Source of the DNA: Pseudomarimonas salicorniae
GTDB lineage: Bacteria > Pseudomonadota > Gammaproteobacteria > Xanthomonadales > Xanthomonadaceae
Length of the DNA stretch: 64,000 nucleotides
NCBI RefSeq assembly: GCF_023156535.1
Contig: NZ_JALNMH010000004.1
Location: 62,001-126,000 of the forward strand
Direction: 5' to 3'
Position 1 is the first letter of the stretch, and the number at the start of each line of letters is the position of its first letter. The notes beneath the pieces are model-generated. The model saw only the letters and a program-made list of their open reading frames with translations. It searched no databases and had not been told where the DNA came from. Made by a program: the position numbers and the translations under genes. Below, in pieces: positions 47,676 through 56,400 of this stretch.

Positions 47676-49412
47676 GTGGTCAATATCCTGCTCGTCGACG
47701 ATCAGCCCTCGCGGCTGCTTAGCTACGAGGCGGTGCTCGCCGAACTGGGCGAGAACCTGGTCCGTGCCGGCTCAGGCCGTGAAGCCCTCGCCCGGCTGAT
47801 GGAGATGGAGTTCGCGGTCATCCTGCTCGACGTCAACATGCCCGATCTCGATGGCTTCGAAACGGCGAGCATGATCCACCAGCACCCGCGGCACGAGAAG
47901 ACGCCCATCATCTTCGTCACCGCGGTGCACATCACCGACCTTGATCGATTGCGCGGCTACCATCTGGGTGCCGTCGACTACGTCTTCGTACCCGTGGTGC
48001 CGGAGATCCTGCGCAGCAAGGTCTCGGTGCTCTGCGAGCTCTATCGCCAGCGCCGCGAGCTGGAGCGCCTGAATCGGAGCCTTGAGAAAACCAATGCGGA
48101 TCTTGCCGACGCCAATGCCGCCCTGCAGGCGGAAAAGGCGAACGAGCTGCATGCCCTGAACCAGGTGCTGGAGCGGACCAACCGCGAACTGGCCGGCACC
48201 AACGCCACCCTGCAGGCGGAGATCGCCGAGCGACGCCGTGCCGAAGAGCGCCTTCGCGACGCCGACCGGCGCAAGGACGAGTTCCTCGCCACCCTGGCCC
48301 ACGAGTTGCGCAATCCGCTGGCGCCGATCCGCAACGCCCTGCAGCTGCTGCGCACCGGCAGTCCCGAGGTCACGGGTGGCGCGCTGACCGTCATGGAGCG
48401 CCAGCTGCGGCAGCTGGTGCGACTCATCGACGACCTGCTCGACGTCGCTCGCATCACCCGCGGAAAGCTGGAGATGCGCAAGCGACAGATCGTGCTGCGA
48501 ACGGTACTCGACGACGCCATTGCCGCGGTGCGACCGGTGATCGACGACGCGCGGCAGACGCTGGAGGCCGATCTGGAGGCGGCCGACGTGGAAGTGGACG
48601 CCGATCCCGAACGACTGACCCAGGTCTTCGCCAACCTGCTCAACAACGCCTGCAAGTACAGCCCGCCCGAGGCCCGGCTGTCGATCAGCGCCCGCTGCGA
48701 GGACGGCCGTGCCGTGGTCCTGGTCCGCGATGAGGGAATCGGCATCCCGGCCCCGCAGCTTGAGCAGATCTTCGACCTGTTCGTGCAGGCCGACACCTCG
48801 CTGGAACGCGCCCGGGGTGGGCTTGGCATCGGCCTCACGCTGGTCCGCCAGCTGGTCCACATGCACGGCGGCAGCGTGGCCGCCGAAAGCGCCGGTGGCG
48901 GATTGGGCAGCACCTTCACCGTGCAGCTGCCGCTCTCCGCCGCCCGGCCCATCGGGGACACCAGGTCCGGGGAAGCGATCCCGGCGGCGCAGTCGAGCGC
49001 GATGCCCAGCGCGCGTCGCCGGGTCATGGTGATCGACGACAACCGCGATGCTGCCGACAGCCTGTCGATGGCGCTGCGCCTGTCCTCGCACGAGGTCCGC
49101 GTGGTCTATGACCCGCTCAAGGCCAGGGAGGCCTGTGCCCTGTTCCGCCCGGAGATCGTTTTCATGGACGTGGGCATGCCGGGAATGAACGGCTACGACC
49201 TGGTCCGGCTGCTGCGTGGCGAGCCCTGGGCCGAACGCGCGCTTATCATCGCCCTGACCGGCTGGGGCCAGGAGACGGATCGACAGCGCTCGCGTGAGGC
49301 AGGCTTCGATCACCACCTCGTGAAGCCGGCCGACTTCGAGGAGATCGAGATGCTGTGCAATGCGGAACGCCGCGAGGGCGGCGGGGTAGCGTCGGGAGTG
49401 GCGCATGGCTGA
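47676..49412 (+). CDS. Receiver-kinase-receiver hybrid histidine kinase
   Basis: A 578-residue cytosolic kinase. An N-terminal receiver (Asp52 in ILLDVNMPDLDG) is followed by a coiled coil (about 125-200), a HisKA with His209 in LAHELRNPLAPI, a HATPase (NLLNNACKYS, DEGIGIPA, GLGIGLTLV), and a C-terminal receiver with Asp498. The first receiver has VFVPVVPE where KP is common, a feature of this subfamily. The GTG at 47676 has GGAGG upstream and begins 21 bp after the previous stop; a GTG at 47640 would overlap it. It probably exchanges phosphate with the poly-HAMP kinase. Confidence 0.92.
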   Translation: MVNILLVDDQPSRLLSYEAVLAELGENLVRAGSGREALARLMEMEFAVILLDVNMPDLDGFETASMIHQHPRHEKTPIIFVTAVHITDLDRLRGYHLGAVDYVFVPVVPEILRSKVSVLCELYRQRRELERLNRSLEKTNADLADANAALQAEKANELHALNQVLERTNRELAGTNATLQAEIAERRRAEERLRDADRRKDEFLATLAHELRNPLAPIRNALQLLRTGSPEVTGGALTVMERQLRQLVRLIDDLLDVARITRGKLEMRKRQIVLRTVLDDAIAAVRPVIDDARQTLEADLEAADVEVDADPERLTQVFANLLNNACKYSPPEARLSISARCEDGRAVVLVRDEGIGIPAPQLEQIFDLFVQADTSLERARGGLGIGLTLVRQLVHMHGGSVAAESAGGGLGSTFTVQLPLSAARPIGDTRSGEAIPAAQSSAMPSARRRVMVIDDNRDAADSLSMALRLSSHEVRVVYDPLKAREACALFRPEIVFMDVGMPGMNGYDLVRLLRGEPWAERALIIALTGWGQETDRQRSREAGFDHHLVKPADFEEIEMLCNAERREGGGVASGVAHG

Positions 49413-50091
49413 ACCCAAGAACACCCCCTGGGACCCGCGCTGGCTGAGCCGGCTGAGCCACGACCTGCGCAACGAGCTGGTGCCGCTGCGCACCGCGACG
49501 GATCTGCTCGGCCGGGGCCGCCTCGATCCCGAGGGCCAGCGCGAGATGGTCGGCATGATCGATCGCCAGACCCGCCGCCTGGTACGGATGCTTGAGGATC
49601 TTTCCGAGTACGGGCATGCGCTCGCCCACCACACATCCCCGCGTCGGGAGCGCCACGAGCTGGCCCTGATCATCGACAACGCCCTGGGCCAGGTGGAGGG
49701 CGCGGCGCGCGCGGCGGGTCACGATCTTGCCGCCGAGCTTCCGGACGACCCGCTTGAGGTCGACGGCGACGCCAACCGTCTCACCACCCTGCTCCGCCGC
49801 CTCCTCGACAATGCCTTGCGCTTTACCCCGGCCGGCGGCCGGATCCGCCTGAGATTGCGCCGCGAGGGCGACCAGGCCGTGCTGACCGTAGCGGACTCGG
49901 GACCGGGCATTCCGGAACCTGAACGTGAGGCGGCCTTTGGCCCGCCCCTCGAGCAACGCGACGCCACCGGACTGGGCCTCAGCCTGACTCTCGCCCGCCG
50001 CTGCGCCGAGGACCACGGCGGCAGCCTGCGCGCCGAGCAGGACCCCGATCTGGGCGGCGCCGCCCTGATCCTCACCCTGCCCCTGGCCTGA
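49405..50091 (+). CDS. Short histidine kinase (HisKA-HATPase only)
   Basis: A 228-residue soluble kinase with phospho-acceptor His19 in RLSHDLRNELVPL and an ATPase domain with RLLDNALRFTPAGG, DSGPGIPEPE and GLGLSLTLARR. There is no sensor domain, so it must take its input from partners. Its start overlaps the preceding hybrid kinase by 8 bp, making it the third gene of the operon. Confidence 0.9.
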   Translation: MAEPKNTPWDPRWLSRLSHDLRNELVPLRTATDLLGRGRLDPEGQREMVGMIDRQTRRLVRMLEDLSEYGHALAHHTSPRRERHELALIIDNALGQVEGAARAAGHDLAAELPDDPLEVDGDANRLTTLLRRLLDNALRFTPAGGRIRLRLRREGDQAVLTVADSGPGIPEPEREAAFGPPLEQRDATGLGLSLTLARRCAEDHGGSLRAEQDPDLGGAALILTLPLA

Positions 50092-50116
50092 GGGCTCCGA
50101 AGCCGGCGCGCCCTCC

Positions 50117-50380
50117 GGGCCCAAAGCGGACGTTCGCCACCGCCCCGATCGGGCGGGCTCTTCGTAGGAGCGGACATGGCCGCGACAGCGGAGATTCGCT
50201 CTGGCCGCGGTCTGTGGTGAATACGCCGCGCCGCGGTCGCGCCCATGTGCGCTCCTACAGTCGGGCTTCGTCGGGCGTTGGCGAAGACGCATAGGGTGCG
50301 TCTTGGACGCACCGATTCGGGCGTTCGGACGGTATGCCCGGTGCGGCAAGCCGCACCCTATGAATGTCTGCTTCGCGCCC
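50117..50380. repeat. Composite palindromic repeat cassette, copy 5
   Basis: Downstream of the signalling operon and convergent with the tRNA-Ser transcript. An M2 variant (GTAGGAGCGGACATGGCCGC to the complement GGTCGCGCCCATGTGCGCTCC) comes first, then M3 (CATAGGGTG to CACCCTATG, about 50291-50362), ending in GCGCCC. M1 is absent. Confidence 0.85.
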
Positions 50381-50430
50381 GAACCAGACCCTTCGCCGTG
50401 GCCGGGAATCCCTGACGCGTAGCGACCCAG

Positions 50431-50757
50431 TGGCGGAGAGGGGTGAGAGGGCTCGCTTGCGAACCACAGGTTCGCGAGCCATCGAACGCCATCGCGCATG
50501 CAGGCGCGATGGCCGGGCCGACCTCGGAGCCGTCGTAGATGGCGGAGAGGGGTGAGAGGGCTCGCTTGCGAACCACAGGTTCGCGAGCCATCGAACGCCA
50601 TCGCGCATGCAGGCGCGATGGCCGGGCCGACCTCGGAGCCGTCGTAGATGGCGGAGAGGGGTGAGAGGGCTCGCTTGCGAACCACAGGTTCGCGAGCCAT
50701 CGAACGCCATCGCGCATGCAGGCGCGATGGCCGGGCCGACCTTGTAGCCATCGTAGA
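50431..50757 (-). repeat. Three 109-bp tandem repeats downstream of tRNA-Ser, each carrying a copy of the tRNA 3' end
   Basis: Units at 50431-50539, 50540-50648 and 50649-50757 abut one another and the tRNA without spacer. Units 1 and 2 are identical; the tRNA-proximal unit differs at three positions. Read with the tRNA, each unit ends in CCCTCTCCGCCA, the last 12 nt of tRNA-Ser. Each also encodes two hairpins: the 9-bp stem CCATCGCGC/GCGCGATGG and a longer stem built on GCGAACC/GGTTCGC and GGCTC/GAGCC. The arrangement parallels the E. coli tyrT repeats that yield rtT RNA. Open frames across it are artefacts of a period that is not a multiple of three. Confidence 0.9.
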
Positions 50758-50848
50758 TGGCGGAGAGGGAGGGATTCGAACCCTCGATACGCTGAAAGCG
50801 TATACCGGATTTCGAGTCCGGCGCATTCGACCACTCTGCCACCTCTCC
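50758..50848 (-). tRNA. tRNA-Ser(CGA)
   Basis: A 91-nt class II tRNA with long variable arm and encoded CCA. Acceptor GGAGAGG pairs with CCTCTCC, discriminator G, anticodon loop CTCGAAA (anticodon CGA), variable arm stem TACGC/GCGTA, and T-arm GGTTCGAATCC. The 12 nt at its 3' end recur three times downstream. Confidence 0.96.
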
Positions 50849-50923
50849 GCAGAGGCTGGCGCCTGAAGACAGGGCGCCGGAACTTCGCCGGCCGGCGGTC
50901 AGGGCGGGGGGCGAAGGCGGCGG

Positions 50924-50952
50924 ATCATACGCAGGCCGCCTTCGCTGGGCAA
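50924..50952 (-). promoter_or_regulatory. Sigma-70-like promoter of tRNA-Ser
   Basis: On the minus strand, TTGCCC (50952-50947) and TATGAT (50929-50924) are separated by 17 bp. Transcription would start near 50917, giving a leader of about 70 nt before the tRNA. Confidence 0.6.
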
Positions 50953-50963
50953 GCCCCTTCGAC

Positions 50964-53330
50964 TCAGGGCGCCGCCGCGCCGCTCCGCGGCATGAAGAAG
51001 AAATCGCCGGTGATGTGGCCCGCAAACTGGATCGGCGCGTAGACCGGTGACTGGGTCAGCGGCGCATCGAGCGAGGTCAGGGCAAGGGTCGAGGTGATCT
51101 CGCGGTACAGGGCCTGGCCTTCGAGCAGGCGGTTGTTGTCCTCCAGCACGTTGAGGAAGGCACGGGCGAAGTAGGAATGCTTGCCGGTGCCCACATCCGG
51201 AACCGGCTGCAGGCCGCCGGAGGTCAGCGCTATGCGTGCGCGGCCGTCGTTCATGGTCTTGACCCATTCGCCCCAGTCGCTGCCGCGATCACCGCCCCCG
51301 GCAAACAGCGGCAGGGCCGCCTCGGTCAGGGCACCGGAGTAACAGGAGTCGGCAACCACCAGCACATGCTTGGCCTCCATGGTGTCGAGGATGTCCGACA
51401 CCGCACGGTTGGAGATCCAGGTGTTGCTCAAACCCGCCTGCCCGTCGACCGGGATCCAGTAGCCGGTCTTGCCATCCTCGCTGAGCTCGCCGTGACCGGC
51501 GTAGTAGACCAGCAGGTTGTCCTCGGGCTTCAGCTCCTGGCGCAGGTCGTTGAGCGCGGAGAGCATGTCGAAGCGGGACGCATTGAGCAGCAGGGTGGTC
51601 TTGTAGCCGTAGCGATCCCTGAGCAGGTTGCTGACCGCGGTGGCGTCATTGACCGCGCTCTTCAGCGAGCCGAAGACGTTGCTCTGGTAGCTGTTGTTGC
51701 CGATGACCAGGGCGTGGAAGCGGCCGAGCTTGACCCCGGCGGGCACGCCGCGCGCGCTGCCGGCGCTCGGCGCGTTCACGGGGGAGGCACCGGGCTGCGG
51801 CAGCATGGTGAACTCGATGCTGGCGAGGTCACCCGTGCGGCTGACCGCTGCGACCTGGATCAGCGAGCCCTGCTGGGCCACATCGACGCTGGCGCGGAAC
51901 AGGCCGTTGTCGCCGATGATGACCGGCGTGCCGTTCACGGTGATCTCCTTCACCGCCTGCGGCGCAGAGACCTTGCCGACCAGCGGATGCCGCCCGGGCG
52001 CGCCACGCAGCATGGCCGCCGACTTGCCGCGGGTCAGGGTCAGCGGGGGATCTATGATCTCGAGCGTCGGCGCGGCAGCAAGCAGGGCGCCACCGCTGAT
52101 CGAAACCTGTTGTTCCAGCGCGACGATCTGCAGCTGCTGGTTACGCAGTTCGGTCTCGCGGGAGGCCAGCTGGGTCTCCAGCAGCTTCATCAGCTCCCAG
52201 TCCTCCTGGTTGCGGTTGGCGGCCGCGGCCTCCAGCTCGGCGATGCGCGCGTCATAGGCAGCCCGCTGGGCGGCGAGCTCGGCCTGCACCCGCGACAGCT
52301 CCGACTCGAGCGAGGCGCTGCGCTGCTTCGAGCCCTCGATGGACGCAGCCAGACGCTGGCTCTGCTGCTGCAGCATCTCGGCGTCCGCGCCCTGCCCTGA
52401 CTGCAGCGCGGACTCCTGCTGGGCCAGCTGCTCCTGGCGGCGCTGCAGGGCGGCCTTTTCAGCCTCGATCTCGCGGGTCAGGCGCAGCAGGTCGTCCGAG
52501 CGACTGGCCAGTTCGCGCTTCTGTGCCTCCAGCGCGGCGAAGTCGGCGCCTGTCGCCTGTCGGGCCTGGGCCAGCTGCTGCTGCAGCCTGGCCACTTCGG
52601 CCTGGGCGGCCTGGGCCGCCTGCTTTCGCGAACCCAGTTGGGATTGCAGGTCGCGCACCTGGGCGCGCAGCTGGTCGGCCTGCTGGCGCTGCTCCTCAAC
52701 GGTCTGCTTGAGCGCCGAAATCTCGCTGTCCTTGGCCTCGAGCTGCACCTTGACCGCCGAGGCGAAGAGCAGCTCATCGCCGCCGGCACCGGAGGCCTCG
52801 CGATACAGGTTGAGCGCCTTCAGCTCGTCCTTGGGCACGCCAAGGCCCTGCTCGTAGAGATAGGCCAGATTGGTCTTGGCGCGGGCAAAGCCCTGTTCGG
52901 ACGCCTTCTGGAACCACTGCGCGGCCATGCCGTGATCGGGCGGCGTGCCGAGCCCCTTCAGGTAGATCTCACCGACGTAGTTCTGCGCCTCGGCGCTGCC
53001 CGTGAGGGCCTGGGTCATCCAGACCTGCAGCGCGGTCTGGTAGTTGGCACGGTCGTAGGACACATACTCGCCGCCGCGGATCTCGCAGTCTGCCTGCGTC
53101 GTGCGAATCGGCCGCCGCGCCGACATGAAGGTCGCCTGAGCACCGAGTTTGCGCACCTGGCCTGGAAGCAGGCAGTCGACGATGAGCAGATCCTCTGGAT
53201 TCTTGGGCCCACCGCGTGCCGCTTGACCTGCCTGTGGAGCAAGCCCGCCCAGGGCGACGAGCGCTGCCATCGAGAGTGCAACCAGAGCGCGCCTGGGCGC
53301 CGTATGAGGGCCAAGGGTCGGGGTTTTCAT
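50964..53330 (-). CDS. Exported caspase-like (C14) protein with Sel1 repeats and coiled coil
   Basis: A 788-residue protein. A signal peptide (to about residue 38) is followed by a short Cys-containing region, two Sel1-like repeats (SAEAQNYVGEIYLKGLGTPPDHGMAAQWF and the next, about 110-180), a coiled coil of about 220 residues (195-415), an Ig-like/linker segment (about 430-540), and a C-terminal caspase domain (about 545-780). The catalytic dyad is His613 in YYAGHGE and Cys663 in VADSCYSG. GGAGG precedes the ATG at 53330. Bacterial caspase homologues cleave after basic residues and act in signalling or cell death; the target here is unknown. It is divergent from the adjacent autotransporter. 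Confidence 0.92.
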   Translation of the reverse strand: MKTPTLGPHTAPRRALVALSMAALVALGGLAPQAGQAARGGPKNPEDLLIVDCLLPGQVRKLGAQATFMSARRPIRTTQADCEIRGGEYVSYDRANYQTALQVWMTQALTGSAEAQNYVGEIYLKGLGTPPDHGMAAQWFQKASEQGFARAKTNLAYLYEQGLGVPKDELKALNLYREASGAGGDELLFASAVKVQLEAKDSEISALKQTVEEQRQQADQLRAQVRDLQSQLGSRKQAAQAAQAEVARLQQQLAQARQATGADFAALEAQKRELASRSDDLLRLTREIEAEKAALQRRQEQLAQQESALQSGQGADAEMLQQQSQRLAASIEGSKQRSASLESELSRVQAELAAQRAAYDARIAELEAAAANRNQEDWELMKLLETQLASRETELRNQQLQIVALEQQVSISGGALLAAAPTLEIIDPPLTLTRGKSAAMLRGAPGRHPLVGKVSAPQAVKEITVNGTPVIIGDNGLFRASVDVAQQGSLIQVAAVSRTGDLASIEFTMLPQPGASPVNAPSAGSARGVPAGVKLGRFHALVIGNNSYQSNVFGSLKSAVNDATAVSNLLRDRYGYKTTLLLNASRFDMLSALNDLRQELKPEDNLLVYYAGHGELSEDGKTGYWIPVDGQAGLSNTWISNRAVSDILDTMEAKHVLVVADSCYSGALTEAALPLFAGGGDRGSDWGEWVKTMNDGRARIALTSGGLQPVPDVGTGKHSYFARAFLNVLEDNNRLLEGQALYREITSTLALTSLDAPLTQSPVYAPIQFAGHITGDFFFMPRSGAAAP

Positions 53331-53407
53331 TGCAAGCCTCCGGAGCACAGCCACAGCGGACGACCCGAGTATACTGCCGTCAAACTGGGGTCAAGGAGTT
53401 GGGGAAC

Positions 53408-56400
53408 ATGAACCAGATACGTCGATTCGGCGACGGGCGGATGCGTCCGCGTGGAAGTGTCCTTCGGTTTGTACCCCCAGTTCCGCTGCGCCTGGCCTTC
53501 TTGCTGCTCGCCCTGTTAGCCGCCGGTGCAGCGCATGCACAGACGGCGACCCTGACCCAGAGCTTCTATTTCGGCTCAACGGGCATCCCGATTCCGGTAA
53601 CCCTCGAGACTCGGGACCAGGGCGGTTCGCTCGCCGGCGGTGGCACCCTGAACTGGGACGTCTCCAGCTGCACCACGGGGCCGGTGTTCCAGCCCAGCCC
53701 GCCGCCCGTGGCGGCGGATGTAAGCGGGTCCAGCACGGCAAACCTGCTGTTCAGCGCACCCGAGACCTGCTCGATTTCGGTGACCTGGGATCCGGATGGC
53801 CCGGGCACCCAGCCGGCGCTGGCCCCCGCGGTGGCCCTGATCGATGCCGTCAATCCGCCCCTGAATGCGGCGCCGCTCACGCCGCTCAACGTGACCACCA
53901 CTTCGTTCGGCGCACCCGTCTTCCAGATCCAGGTCACCGACGGCGGCATCCCGGCCCCCGGCATGTTCGTCGAGTGGGTGGTCAGCGCACCCGACGAGAG
54001 CTTCACGTTCTACGGGGATGCCTGCACGCCGAGCAGCTTTACCACCGATGCCAACGGCATCAGCACCCTCGACCTCTCATCCCTGACCCCGCCGGTCGCA
54101 CTCAACCAGCTTGGCACCTGGTTTGTGGAGGCCTACGCGGAGCGCCCCGGTGAAGGCTCCTGCGGCAACGCATCGAAATCGCGTCGGGCCAAGGGTATCC
54201 CTCCAAACCTCGTGCCTTTCGGAATGACGGTGGAGGACGTCACCCTGAGCTTCCAGAATCCGCCGACCCAGATCTTCTCCGGCACGACGGGCAACCCGTT
54301 CACCGTGCTGGTGTCGGGCGCGACGAGCGGCAATCCGGTGTCGGGCGCCAGCGTGAACTTCAGCGCCAGCCCGACCGGCACCGTGGGCCCGCCGTCCGAT
54401 GTGCAGACCACCGACGGATCGGGCCTGGCCACCTTCCTGGTCGATGCAGGATCGCCCGACCTGATGGGCGGCACGATCACCGCGCAGGTGACCGTGCCTC
54501 TGACGACCCCGGCGGTGCGATCGGCCAACACGATCGTCGCCGTCGTCGACCTTGACGTGATCATCTCGACCCCGGCCCCCACCACACCCACCTTCACCGA
54601 CGAGCAGGCGGCCGGCTTTGCCGTGCAGACCCGCGCCGACAGCGGCAACGGTTTCGACCCGGCGGGCAATGTCCCGGTCACCTTCTCGATTCTCTCCGGC
54701 ACCGCCACCTTCTTCGGCGGCGCCACCAGCGTCGTGGTCAATTCCGACGTCACCACCGGTATCGCCACCTCGCCGTCGCTGCAGATCGGCCGCGGCGCCG
54801 GCCCGGTGGTGGTCGAGGCCGACGCCGGACCGCATGGCACGCTGACCCAGAACTATGCGGTGCAGGCTTCCACCTACAGCCTCAGCCCGTCCAGCACGCC
54901 GGGCAGCCAGGACATCGACATCTCGGAGGTCGCCAATCTCGCCGTGCTGCTCGAGCGCAGCGGCAGCTCCACGCCCGTGCCGCTGCCGGCCGAGGCGATC
55001 AGCTGGCAGATCGCGCCGAGCAATGGATCGAGCATCACCCCGCCGAACCCGACCACCGACACCTCCGGCATATCGACCGTCAGCTTCGTCCCGGCGGCTA
55101 CGGGCACCTATACGGTCACTGCCACCTTCAATACCGGGTTCACCACCAATCCGACCCAGAGCTTCACCGTCAATGTCAGCGCACCGGTTCTCACCCTCGA
55201 CGCGGTCTCCGGTGACGGCCAGACCGGCGAACCCGGTGCCACCCTCCCCGATCCGCTGGTCGTGCAGGCCCTCGACGACGGCCTGCCGCCGGCCAGCGCC
55301 ACCATCGAATGGTCGGCCACGGGCGGGGTGCAGCTGTTCAGCAGCAGCAACCCGACTCCAACTGGCCTGCTCACCGAACCGGCCGACGCTTCCGGACTTA
55401 GCGGCGTCCAGGTCATCCTGCCGGCCCAACCCGGCAGCTTCGTGGTCACCGCCACCCGGCTGATTCCGCCGCTGGCCAAGGGCGGCGCGAAAGGGGCCAC
55501 GACTCCCGGCCCCAGCGTCAGCTTCACCGTGAGCTCGGGCGCCCCGGCCCGGGTGACCATCGAGGCGGTCGAGGGCAACGGCCAGACCGGCCTCGTCGGC
55601 TCCGAAGGCACTCCGCTCGGCGCCCGGGTGCTGATCGACGGCCGGCCCGCCGTAGACCGTGGCGTCTCTTGGCGGATCCAATCGGGTGATGCCCAGGTTT
55701 CCCCGAGCGTCAGCTTCACCGATGAACAGGGCATCGCGCGCACCGCCCTGCGCTTTGGTCCCAACGCTGGCCCATCAACGATCATCGCGTCCAACGCCGA
55801 GGCCGGCGAGGCCGTCTTCTCCGTCGAGGCGACGGCCAGTCCGCCGCAGATCGAGCTGATCTCGGGCGATAACCAGACCGGCGTAACGGGCGCCGTGCTG
55901 GGCGAAGACTTCGTCGTTCGCGTCTTTTCGCAGGACGGCAGTCCGCTGGCGAATGTCGACGTCGGCTGGAGCATCGTGGAAGGCGGCGGCAGCCTCGACG
56001 CCGACGTCTCGAGCACCAATGCCCAGGGCCTTGCAGGCAACCGCCTCACCCTGGGCAACCAGACGGGCAGGACCCGGGTCAGGGCCGCGCTCGGCGCCGA
56101 CAGGTTTGTCGACTTCATCGCCACGGCCACCACGCCCGGCGGCACGGTCGTGCGGCTGGTGCGGGTCAGCGGGGACGGCCAGCGCGGCCTCGTCGGCACG
56201 CGGATCGACGAACCCTTGACCGTGCAACTGCTGGAAGCCGGCGTCGCTGTGCCCAACCCCCGGGTGTTCTGGGAGGTGCTCGAAGGCAATGCCACCCTCG
56301 ACGGCGCGGAAAGCATCGGCAACGAGCAGGGCTTCGCCACCATGAGCCTGGTCTTCGGCGCCGGTGCGGATGCGGTCAGGATTCGAGCCCGCGCCTCCGC

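Noticed and set aside
50431-50757. CRISPR array
   Set aside because: Units are contiguous and nearly identical over 109 bp, with no variable spacers and no cas genes.
50246-50834. Overlapping minus-strand frames with repeated WLANLWFASEPSHPSPP-type peptide through the tRNA-Ser repeats
   Set aside because: The 109-bp period is not a multiple of three, so the same DNA is read in all frames; the frames also run into tRNA-Ser.
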